DNA of 17,291 nt, from contig JAGVZX010000015.1 in NCBI GenBank assembly GCA_018302185.1, forward strand, positions 1 through 17,291. Reading direction: 5' to 3'. The first letter of the stretch is position 1; each line of letters starts with the position of its first letter. Positions 7,014 to 13,220 of the stretch are shown in pieces. Position numbers and translations under genes: made by a program. This stretch comes from Candidatus Woesearchaeota archaeon. Its GTDB lineage: Archaea; Nanobdellota; Nanobdellia; Woesearchaeales; UBA10200. The notes beneath the pieces were generated by a model. It had not been told where the DNA came from and did not search any database. It worked only from the letters and a program-made list of their open reading frames with translations.

Positions 7014-7029
7014 TAACTATTAGTAGTTA
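7014..7029 (-). terminator. Short inverted repeat after the 480-residue gene
   Basis: TAACTA/TAGTTA, a 6-bp stem with a 4-nt loop, lies 20 nt past the stop codon of the minus-strand gene at 7049. It could mark a 3' end or a regulatory site for the bud32 gene that follows. AT-only stems of this size are expected fairly often by chance in this DNA. Confidence 0.2.
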
Positions 7030-7048
7030 AATATTTTGGTACAATTAA

Positions 7049-8491
7049 TTATTCGCTGTCCTCTCCACAATCGTTTCCTTGTCCGTCAGCATTTGAAGAA
7101 CTTTCATTATCTGAATTACCTTCACTGTCTGCATTCTCTTCTCTTTCATTATCATAGGCACATCCGCATCCAACACTCTCTTCTTCTCCGTGTGTATTAT
7201 CACCATCACTTTTATCATCTGCAGCATAGCCACTAAAATAATTACCTTGCCTTTCAACCATCAATGCTGCTCTTCCTATCTTGCTGTTTGCTCTGATGTT
7301 ATTTCGCCTTATGTTTTTATTTCCAGATCTTGTGGCATACCCATATCCGCCCTCTGCACATCTATTTGGCTCTCTTGTTGCGCCTTCGCTTAACACTTTA
7401 ACAACATCTTCAGGCGAATAGGTATCAAGCATCTCTTCTAGAGTACCTTCATCTATCTCAATGCCATATAGTCCAACATGTTGTCCCATCAACTGCCTGT
7501 ACCATGCGTAATTTTTTGCAGAAAGCACAGAATAAGAGTGCCGTGTATCTTCATCTGGGGCTTCATCTGCTAGCTCAAAAAAGTATTTTGATTTTAATGC
7601 CTTAACATGGCCTTCAAGGAGTTCCATATATCCATGTTCAACAACCATCTCATACATCCATTCAGGCTGCACCTGGTGCAATAATTCTTCTGTAATTGCA
7701 TCAACTATGCCATAATCAGGATGGACTCCCAAGTTTAATCCATGATTATATGTTGAGTCGTAAAAATTTTTGCCTGCGCCTAATAAGAACAATTCACCAG
7801 GGATATGCTTATGATAGAATGTGTATGCAATAGCAAGGCCTTCGCTTGTTGCGCCATAGTAATCTGGCTGCCTTAAGATATATGTGTTAATGCCATTCAC
7901 CTGAGCAAATTCTATCAATCTCTCAAGCTGGCCAGATGCCTCATACTTTATCATCTCTGTCTTTATATCATGGATGCTCTGCAATGCCTGTTCAATACCA
8001 TCAAGCTCATCTGCATGCGCATAATAAAACCCTTCTTCCAATTCTAATGGCTCACTTACATTCTCTGTTGGCCTAAATATCATATAATTTGTTCCATTGC
8101 CACACTGCTCTGGAAATATGTAGACTTCATCTCTATTATAGCTAAAGCTTGCATCTGGAACCTGGTGCTTTGTCTCAACATCATAAACAGGAGAATAAGC
8201 TATTGCAATGTTTTCAAGGCCTGCTAAGGCGTTGTCTGTTTGGGGTTCAGAATTTGTTAGTATAGTTTGTGGTGTTACAGTTTTGGTAGTTGCTTCAGCC
8301 TTATTTGTTATAGCAGGAGCTGCATTACTTATCTGATCTCCAAAATTAATCTTATACGAATATGAATCAGGAGCATAATTAGAGGTATGTGTATAATTAT
8401 CAGAATTGTAATCAGAAGTAGACGTATTATAATTTGATCCTGCAATCACTGCTCTATCTATTATTCTTTCCTCTAACCCCAAAATTGCCAT
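7049..8491 (-). CDS. Unrecognised 480-residue protein with EELLH motif and acidic tail
   Basis: Not recognised. Residues 1-95 are low complexity, rich in Asn, Ser, Tyr and Thr. Residues about 100-395 look like a folded domain, with repeated aromatic and His positions: TFYHKHIPGELFLLGAGKNF, HGLNLGVHPDYGIVDAITEE, then LLHQVQP and MVVEHGYMELLEGHVKAL. The EELLH motif (268-272) is the HExxH zinc-protease motif with its first His changed to Glu, and the nearby EGH could supply further ligands, so a metal-dependent or degenerate peptidase-like enzyme is possible but unproven. The last 80 residues are very acidic and Ser/Asn-rich, with a GCGC cluster. No signal peptide is visible. The start is supported by a TATA box about 26 nt upstream, a leaderless arrangement. 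Confidence 0.85.
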   Translation of the reverse strand: MAILGLEERIIDRAVIAGSNYNTSTSDYNSDNYTHTSNYAPDSYSYKINFGDQISNAAPAITNKAEATTKTVTPQTILTNSEPQTDNALAGLENIAIAYSPVYDVETKHQVPDASFSYNRDEVYIFPEQCGNGTNYMIFRPTENVSEPLELEEGFYYAHADELDGIEQALQSIHDIKTEMIKYEASGQLERLIEFAQVNGINTYILRQPDYYGATSEGLAIAYTFYHKHIPGELFLLGAGKNFYDSTYNHGLNLGVHPDYGIVDAITEELLHQVQPEWMYEMVVEHGYMELLEGHVKALKSKYFFELADEAPDEDTRHSYSVLSAKNYAWYRQLMGQHVGLYGIEIDEGTLEEMLDTYSPEDVVKVLSEGATREPNRCAEGGYGYATRSGNKNIRRNNIRANSKIGRAALMVERQGNYFSGYAADDKSDGDNTHGEEESVGCGCAYDNEREENADSEGNSDNESSSNADGQGNDCGEDSE

Positions 8492-8511
8492 AAATCAGAG
8501 AAAAAGACGAC

Positions 8512-8521
8512 AAATATAAAA
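8512..8521 (-). promoter_or_regulatory. TATA box of the 480-residue gene
   Basis: TTTTATATTT on the minus strand, centred about 26 nt from the ATG at 8491. This places transcription start on the start codon; no ribosome binding site is present, in line with a leaderless mRNA. Confidence 0.55.
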
Positions 8522-8569
8522 AATTTGTTAATAAAATAAAGAATAAACTAGTGATACACCAAAATTATG

Positions 8570-8597
8570 AAATAAAAAATATAAAGAAAAAAATAAG
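8570..8597 (-). terminator. T-rich terminator candidate after the His-rich protein gene
   Basis: The minus strand just past the stop codon at 8606 is strongly T-rich, with runs of seven and six T. This is a usual form of archaeal termination signal and would separate this gene from the one at 8491, which has its own TATA box. Confidence 0.4.
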
Positions 8598-8605
8598 ATT
8601 AATAA

Positions 8606-9466
8606 CTACCCTGTTTTCTTTAAATGTGCAGGTGCGTGTTTTTTATAATCATCTATATGGACAACATTATCTGCACTATGCTTTGGAGCGCCATACCAGC
8701 TATGCTGTTTCAGATAACTATCAGAGACATCTCCCTTAAATTTGGTCCTAAGCAATTCCTTAGCTTCCTCTAATTCAAGCGGCCTTTTTATCAGGTGTGG
8801 ATCAACATGTGTGTATTGTATGACAGACTCAATATTATCATGTTTAATCTCGCTTGTAATTGACTCATCAAATTGCTGCTGCATCTGCTGATGCACCCTG
8901 TTCATAAGACCATCATGGACTTCTTTAGAATACTTTGCACCATATTGGCTTATCTGCCTTTTTAACATAGTACCTGTCATATTCATATATGCCTGCAATA
9001 ATCTATCTGCTTTAACAGGATCTATATCTTCACCTTCTGCTTCATCTTCTCCGTGAGCACCATGCTCCTCATGTTCGCCTGCCTCAGAAAATGATTTCCT
9101 TGCACGCCTTACATAAAATTGGAGCATTCTTTTGACAAATTTATCTCGCATGCCTTCATCTTCTAATTTGCTAGTATCAACTTCTCCTTTCTTATCTCGT
9201 ATAAGTTTTGCAGCATAAAGGAATGCTTCATCATGTGCTAACTGAGTAGTATCTAGAACACGCTTTGCGCTTTTATAAGTTGTTTCTGCATCATGGATTG
9301 GGTCTGCATGTCCGCCTCCATGACCTCCACCGTGCTCTTCTCCGCCGTGTTCAGCACTAGCATTTGCTCTAGGCATTTGAACTACATTACTAGAATGTCC
9401 ACCTTTTTTTGTGCTCATGTTACCTAGTCTCCTTTCCAACGGTAATTGTGAAATGTTGCTTGTCAT
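8606..9466 (-). CDS. Unrecognised 286-residue His/Gly/Glu-rich protein, paralogue of the next gene
   Basis: Not a known family to me. Residues 39-58 are a His/Gly/Glu stretch (EHGGEEHGGGHGGGHADPIH) and 131-139 repeat this style (EHEEHGAHG); such stretches can bind metal ions. Residues 79-118 hold a module (AFLYAAKLIRDKKGEVD, SKLEDEGMRDKFVKRML) that also occurs twice in the protein encoded at 9596-10291. The C-terminal part NIESVIQYTHVDPHLIK also resembles that neighbour's end, so the two are paralogues. No signal peptide or membrane helix. The start at 9466 has a GAGG 8 nt upstream; an internal ATG at 9418 has AGGAG about 10 nt upstream. The TATA box at 9484-9492 would start transcription near or just past 9466, so the shorter form of 270 residues is a real alternative. 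Confidence 0.8.
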   Translation of the reverse strand: MTSNISQLPLERRLGNMSTKKGGHSSNVVQMPRANASAEHGGEEHGGGHGGGHADPIHDAETTYKSAKRVLDTTQLAHDEAFLYAAKLIRDKKGEVDTSKLEDEGMRDKFVKRMLQFYVRRARKSFSEAGEHEEHGAHGEDEAEGEDIDPVKADRLLQAYMNMTGTMLKRQISQYGAKYSKEVHDGLMNRVHQQMQQQFDESITSEIKHDNIESVIQYTHVDPHLIKRPLELEEAKELLRTKFKGDVSDSYLKQHSWYGAPKHSADNVVHIDDYKKHAPAHLKKTG

Positions 9467-9483
9467 TTTGTAATCCTCGCTCG

Positions 9484-9492
9484 TTTATATAT
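9484..9492 (-). promoter_or_regulatory. TATA box candidate before the His-rich protein gene
   Basis: ATATATAAA on the minus strand, about 22 nt from the ATG at 9466. The spacing is a little short for that ATG and comfortable for the ATG at 9418. Confidence 0.4.
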
Positions 9493-9595
9493 TTTTTGGT
9501 TTTGTATATGTTTTTGCTATCTTTTAATGATTATAACTTTATCTTCATCTGATTTATTGAGGCATTTACTCTCAAGGCTTAACAGCTTTTGCACC

Positions 9596-10291
9596 CTACT
9601 TCTTAGCTACACTCTCTCCAGCACTTTTAGGCGTATATCTGAAATTGCCATCAAATGCAGTGTATCTGATAATTGCAACACTTGCTGCACTATGGGTAGG
9701 ATCAATAGGTGCATTAAGAGGAATTGCTTCAAGGACATAGCCTACAATACCCTCATTTAATCTGCCAGCGAATCTTTTTCTCATATCAGGATCTTTTAAT
9801 TTGGTATAATCTATCTGCCCAGATTCATCTTTCAGCACTTCAGCTGCATATAATACTATGTCATCAGGAAGTTGTCCATCTGCTCCTTTAGCTGCTTTAG
9901 CACGATCTAAAAACTGCGTTAATCTTACATTGGTGCCATTACCTGCACTTATCGTTTCCTTAACTATATTCGCTAATCCAACGCCAGGGTCTATTGTCCT
10001 TGGTTCTGTAGCTGGCTTATATGAATCAAATTCAGCTGCATAAGTATCAACTACAGCCTTTAAGAATTGTTTCCTTACTTCAGGATCTCCAAGCTTTCTG
10101 TAATCAACTGATTCATAGCTTGTAGTGTCAGCATCTTCAGAGACTTTTCCTAATACTTCTAATGCCATAACAAAGCCGGTATCATCAACATAAGGCAATG
10201 GGCGTTGAGGAACAGGAGGAAGAGGATTACTCTCACCTAATTCATTTTTTATACTTTTTATCAAATCACTCAATTCCTTGTCAATTGCCAT
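9596..10291 (-). CDS. Unrecognised 231-residue protein with two copies of a shared module
   Basis: Not recognised. The protein has a Pro-rich N-terminal linker (LPPVPQRPLPYVDD, about 24-37) and two copies of a 45-50 residue module: residues 37-86 (FVMALEVLGKV, DYRKLGDPEVRKQFLKAVV) and 143-187 (DIVLYAAEVLKDESGQID, YTKLKDPDMRKRFAGRL). The same module occurs once in the downstream protein (8606-9466). The shared pattern is YAA-x-[LV], then D-x(2)-G-[EQ]-[VI]-D, then KL-x-D-x(2)-[MV]-R-[DK]-x-F. It looks helical, with no signal peptide or transmembrane segment. The frame opens with a TTG at 10306, but the ATG at 10291 with GGAG 9 nt upstream is preferred. A TATA-like ATATTTATAG on the minus strand at 10319-10328 gives it its own promoter. 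Confidence 0.82.
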   Translation of the reverse strand: MAIDKELSDLIKSIKNELGESNPLPPVPQRPLPYVDDTGFVMALEVLGKVSEDADTTSYESVDYRKLGDPEVRKQFLKAVVDTYAAEFDSYKPATEPRTIDPGVGLANIVKETISAGNGTNVRLTQFLDRAKAAKGADGQLPDDIVLYAAEVLKDESGQIDYTKLKDPDMRKRFAGRLNEGIVGYVLEAIPLNAPIDPTHSAASVAIIRYTAFDGNFRYTPKSAGESVAKK

Positions 10292-10318
10292 TTTTTTAGT
10301 CTCCAATTCTTTTTTATA

Positions 10319-10328
10319 CTATAAATAT
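10319..10328 (-). promoter_or_regulatory. TATA box candidate for the two-module protein gene
   Basis: ATATTTATAG on the minus strand, about 30 nt upstream of the ATG at 10291 and just past the stop of the frameshifted gene. Expected start is near 10295-10305, giving a very short leader. Confidence 0.4.
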
Positions 10329-10350
10329 GAACTTCTTCTTATTTTTATTG

Positions 10351-10625
10351 TTATCTTGCATATTCAACTGTCCCAACTCTTTGCTCTAATGCTGGAGGTG
10401 GATGTGCAGTTGCTCCATCACTATCTATCGGTTGATCACAAGTTTTTCCTGTCCCCTCATCTGCCCTTAAATATGCTTTTATTATCTCTGTTTCTATCTC
10501 TGGTTTCTTAACGTGAACTTTTCTTCCCAATCTTTCCAGTTTCCTTTACAAACTCCTTCTGCTCCCCCATTTTCGATGAGAGATAACAGGTTCATTAATT
10601 GCATTGCAGGCCCTTCTCTGATCAT
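10351..10625 (-). pseudogene. Small gene interrupted by a -1 frameshift
   Basis: Two overlapping minus-strand frames read like one protein. Frame one starts at the ATG at 10625 (MIREGPAMQLMNLLSLIENG, continuing to CKGNWKDWEEKFT) and stops at 10494. Frame two carries on in the -1 frame (VHVKKPEIETEIIKAYLRAD, then AHPPPALEQRVGTVEYAR) to a TAA at 10351. A single -1 step near the GAAGAAAAG run at about 10515 would join them into 91 residues. The ATG has the strongest ribosome binding site in the window (GGGAGGT, 4 nt away) and a BRE/TATA promoter at 10660-10675, so expression of at least the first part is likely. It may be a recent pseudogene, a sequencing or assembly error, or a programmed frameshift. 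The product is not recognised. Confidence 0.6.
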
Positions 10626-10659
10626 TTCTACCTCCCAAGATTGGCTGTAAAGCAAAGCT

Positions 10660-10675
10660 TATATTTAAACCTTTC
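10660..10675 (-). promoter_or_regulatory. BRE/TATA promoter of the frameshifted small gene
   Basis: GAAAGG then TTTAAATATA on the minus strand. TATA centre to expected start is about 26 nt, placing the start near 10638, just before the GGGAGGT ribosome binding site. Identical over 16 bases to the promoter at 6163-6178. Confidence 0.6.
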
Positions 10676-10938
10676 GATAATTAGTCACTTATTAGGGGTA
10701 AAATTGTAATACGGCACCTAAAGTCATATCTCCAAGTAAAGTGCTTTTCAGTATATATCCTTTTCTTGGCAGCTATACCTATGACTGCGACAAAAAAGTC
10801 AGACTAAAACAGGATATAAACTCAGAAATATTTGTGTTAACTACACTTAACGTAGAATCGATTTTGTGTTAATTATACTTTGCATAAATCATGATTTGTG
10901 TTAATTCAAGATGGCAGAAATAAAAGAAATAATCAATA
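10676..10938. other. Gene-poor spacer with possible coding remnants
   Basis: No convincing complete gene. On the minus strand, two short open stretches in different frames read like protein: one over about 10810-10740 containing FFVAVIGIAAKKRIYT, and one over 10772-10692 ending LGDMTLGAVLQFYP before a TAA. They may be the decayed end of an old gene. The right part carries a three-copy 10-mer with 32-nt spacing. No tRNA-like fold or long hairpin was found. Confidence 0.4.
10831..10904. repeat. Three copies of TTTGTGTTAA at exact 32-nt spacing
   Basis: TTTGTGTTAA starts at 10831, 10863 and 10895, exactly 32 nt apart each time. The first two full units are alike beyond the 10-mer (about 20 of the first 26 positions match), while the third diverges after the core. 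Thirty-two bp is close to three helical turns, so all copies face the same side of the DNA, as protein-binding iterons would. A worn minisatellite is the alternative. Confidence 0.6.
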
Positions 10939-12258
10939 TCAGCTTCCGCAAGGATCTGTAGTAGTAAGCTTCCAATCTCCACCGCAGTTTGCAACAGTAT
11001 GGTCAAGTACTGCTTTGAAATAGCATGATCTGCATGCCTTAGTATTGATGAATGGGCATTCAGCATATTCCGGATTTTGCTTCTTGCTGTCTTCTTTTGC
11101 CTTGTTTATCTTGTCCTGGCAGACTTTGCAGTCTGGATCAGGATCACTTGGCCTTAGATAAAGGTTTTCGCAATAGCCATCTTCCACAACAATATTGCCT
11201 GAGCCAGGAATTGTAGAAGGTGTTACCTTATCTGTATCTGGATTGGGAAGCGAATCATCAAGTGTTGATGAAGGAATTTGATCTACAATAGGTTTTCCTG
11301 TTGAATCATCTGGTTTTTTACCAGTTGGATCGTCTGTCTTTTTTCCTGTAGTGTCATCTACCTTTGGTATGTTATCATCCGAAATCTGTTTAGGTATCAC
11401 ATCATCTATTTTTGTGCACAAAGTGCCTCTCAAAAATTCTTCTCTCTCTTTTGCATTTAGTTTAAATGAGCCGCTTTCTAGTGCAGCTAAAAACTCGTCT
11501 GGGTCTGCGAATAGCTCTTTTTTAGGGGTTGAGAAACTAACTTTTTTACTGCCTTGTTCAGGCTCTTCTTCATACACCCAATTAACTTCTTTTCCGCATT
11601 CCTTGCAGCAATTGACTTTTATGACTGAATTTGCATCATCATCAGGGTCTATAAGGTACTCGTAGTCTGAGTTGCTAAAGCCGACAACCTCATATTTATG
11701 GACTTCATCATCATCTACATTCGACCTTGGCCTGACTTTGACATCAAACTGTATGTAGAAATCCTTTACATCCCTATAGCATGCGCAATCGCCTGCAGCG
11801 ACAACCCTTACTGTGTTATCATTTTTAAGCCAGATAAATTTCATATTGAAGCTTTTGCACTCATCTCCTTTACTTCTCCTTATCCATCCTGGCTTATAGT
11901 CTGCAGTCACTATCGGATTTCCATCTGCCATATATCCATTAAGGTCATCGATAAGTTTTTCAACTGCGCTTATCGCAAAATCTATCTTAAAGGAAAGAAG
12001 CTGTCTTGCCCAATTTATCGGATTGGTGAGTGAGTTGAGGAATCCTTCTATGCCGACCATTTCGCCCATCCTTTCATCAAGAAGGCCAAGAGCGCCGTTA
12101 AGGCATTTCCAGTTTCTCACACTAACAGAGCCTGTCGAGATGCTTGTTCTTATATTCCTTATTATGTTATCCAGCTGATCTTCTTCAGGAGTTGCTTCTA
12201 TTGCAGGCAAGACTAACAGGAAGATCACAAACAGTAGGGATAGCTTTTGTGGTTTCAT
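10939..12258 (-). CDS. Secreted Cys-rich 439-residue protein, unrecognised
   Basis: An exported protein: the N-terminus is a clear signal peptide (basic MKPQK, hydrophobic LSLLFVIFLLVLPA, probable cleavage near A22 in AIEA-TPEE). The mature part has a first domain with scattered Cys and a NCCKECGKE cluster near 216-223, then a linker made of a tandem DDxTGKK repeat (about 300-325), then a compact C-terminal domain with eight Cys (after residue 365), including CKVC and CRSC pairs. These could form disulfides outside the cell or bind metal. No transmembrane segment after the signal. The start overlaps the TGA of the lipoprotein gene by 4 nt (ATGA), so the two are translated together and probably act together at the cell surface. 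Family unknown to me. Confidence 0.85.
   Translation of the reverse strand: MKPQKLSLLFVIFLLVLPAIEATPEEDQLDNIIRNIRTSISTGSVSVRNWKCLNGALGLLDERMGEMVGIEGFLNSLTNPINWARQLLSFKIDFAISAVEKLIDDLNGYMADGNPIVTADYKPGWIRRSKGDECKSFNMKFIWLKNDNTVRVVAAGDCACYRDVKDFYIQFDVKVRPRSNVDDDEVHKYEVVGFSNSDYEYLIDPDDDANSVIKVNCCKECGKEVNWVYEEEPEQGSKKVSFSTPKKELFADPDEFLAALESGSFKLNAKEREEFLRGTLCTKIDDVIPKQISDDNIPKVDDTTGKKTDDPTGKKPDDSTGKPIVDQIPSSTLDDSLPNPDTDKVTPSTIPGSGNIVVEDGYCENLYLRPSDPDPDCKVCQDKINKAKEDSKKQNPEYAECPFINTKACRSCYFKAVLDHTVANCGGDWKLTTTDPCGS
11291..11362 (-). repeat. Three tandem 24-bp units encoding a DDxTGKK linker
   Basis: Three in-frame 24-bp units give the linker repeats VDDTTGKK, TDDPTGKK and PDDSTGKP. The DNA units are similar but not identical, so the array is older than a fresh slippage event. 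It separates the N-terminal region from the C-terminal Cys domain and is charged and probably flexible. Confidence 0.75.
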
Positions 12259-13052
12259 TTTTTCAATAATTTCTCTCTCAATGTTCCTGTGCAGAATGTA
12301 CTCTCTTTATCTGCAGCATGAGTTAAGGTACTGCTTATCAGCGTGTCGATATATTTTTTGCAGGCATCTGCATTAAAGCCGGCAATCTTCTCAAACTTAC
12401 TGCTCCATTCCTGCTTGCATATTACACTAGTCTTTTCAAATGCTTTCAGGTCTTCACTAGCAATCTCTTTTACTGAAAGCTCGACTGAACATATATTTCC
12501 TTCTTTGCCGAGAACAGAGAACCCATAAGTATCTTGCGAACTACCCTCACTACCTTTGCCTTTTATATCGATGGTTGCTTGCTCGCAAACGCTTAGTTTT
12601 TTGCAGAAGGTTAAGTCATCCTTGCTAAATTTATCACCTTGCCCAAGGTTATTATTATTATTATTATTATTATTATTGTCATCATCTTTGTTGTCTTGAT
12701 TTAATTCTGCCCCAAACTTCCTCACACATTCCATCAGTTGTGTTTCCATGTCTAAGTAAGCAACAACACTTAAGCCAGAAGCCTTGTCATCTATCTCTGC
12801 CTTGTAAAGCTCTTTGCCTGCTTTTAATTCTTTGCCGCAGATTTTCTTGATGTTTTCAAATTCAGCATTAGATTCTTCTGCTGAAAAATGCGTCAATCTA
12901 AAGTCAGCATCTGGATACTGGTCAAGAAATTTCTTCACTTCAGGATTTGCCTTGAAATATCTTGCTGGATTTAAGACGCCTGCGCAGCCTGCTATAATAA
13001 TAGTGATTACTACAAATAGAATAACTGCAGATGCTTTTACATTCTTTTTCAA
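12255..13052 (-). CDS. Predicted lipoprotein, 265 residues, with poly-Asn linker
   Basis: The N-terminus is a lipoprotein-type signal: basic MKKNVK, hydrophobic core AVILFVVITII, lipobox IAGC with the lipidated Cys at position 23. The mature protein has a first domain (KFLDQYPDADFRLTHFS, KELYKAEIDDKASGLSVVAY), an acidic Asn-rich linker with ten consecutive Asn, and a second domain; eight further Cys suggest disulfides. I do not recognise the family, though similar small Cys-containing lipoproteins are common in DPANN-type genomes as I recall them. The start is a TTG: no ATG fits, the signal begins exactly there, and a TATA-like TTATAATTATAAG lies about 25 nt upstream. Overlaps the downstream Cys-rich gene by 4 nt. 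Confidence 0.85.
   Translation of the reverse strand: MKKNVKASAVILFVVITIIIAGCAGVLNPARYFKANPEVKKFLDQYPDADFRLTHFSAEESNAEFENIKKICGKELKAGKELYKAEIDDKASGLSVVAYLDMETQLMECVRKFGAELNQDNKDDDNNNNNNNNNNLGQGDKFSKDDLTFCKKLSVCEQATIDIKGKGSEGSSQDTYGFSVLGKEGNICSVELSVKEIASEDLKAFEKTSVICKQEWSSKFEKIAGFNADACKKYIDTLISSTLTHAADKESTFCTGTLREKLLKK
12648..12677 (-). repeat. AAT trinucleotide tract (ten Asn codons)
   Basis: Nine AAT codons and one AAC in a row on the minus strand, in frame inside the lipoprotein gene. This is a pure microsatellite likely to vary in length by slippage in steps of one residue, which would change linker length without breaking the frame. Confidence 0.9.
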
Positions 13053-13192
13053 GATGACACGCTCTTTTCTTATAATTATAATCAGTCTGCAATAATAACT
13101 TATTATAACTATCTTATTAGTATATTGTTCTTGTTAATAAGGATTTCTATAATTAAAAGGAGGTTATGTGAAGATTCAATTAAGATATATTT

Positions 13193-13200
13193 TTTAAATT
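13193..13200 (+). promoter_or_regulatory. TATA box candidate for the 210-residue gene
   Basis: TTTAAATT within a longer AT stretch, about 26 nt upstream of the ATG at 13221, which predicts a leaderless mRNA. A GGAGG at 13158-13163 further upstream is too far away to serve this ATG and has no sizeable open frame behind it. Confidence 0.45.
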
Positions 13201-13220
13201 AAGTTAATTTTCTTCATAAA

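Noticed and set aside
7036..7257. Plus- and minus-strand frames with many His or Met residues
   Set aside because: Both overlap the acidic low-complexity tail of the 480-residue protein and come from its biased composition.
10782..10801. TGACT/AGTCA inverted repeat
   Set aside because: A 5-bp stem with a 10-nt loop is expected by chance in a spacer of this size.
10831..10904. A CRISPR array
   Set aside because: The repeat core is only 10 bp, there are three copies, the units between are similar to each other, and no cas gene is in the window.
10910..10960. A 16-codon plus-strand frame beginning MAEIKEIINISF
   Set aside because: It reads well as protein, but it is very short, overlaps the end of the Cys-rich gene on the other strand, and has no ribosome binding site or correctly placed TATA box.
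13157..13196. A leader peptide after the GGAGG at 13158
   Set aside because: The ATG there is followed at once by TGA, and the GTG frame is nine codons long. The GGAGG is probably chance or a leftover.
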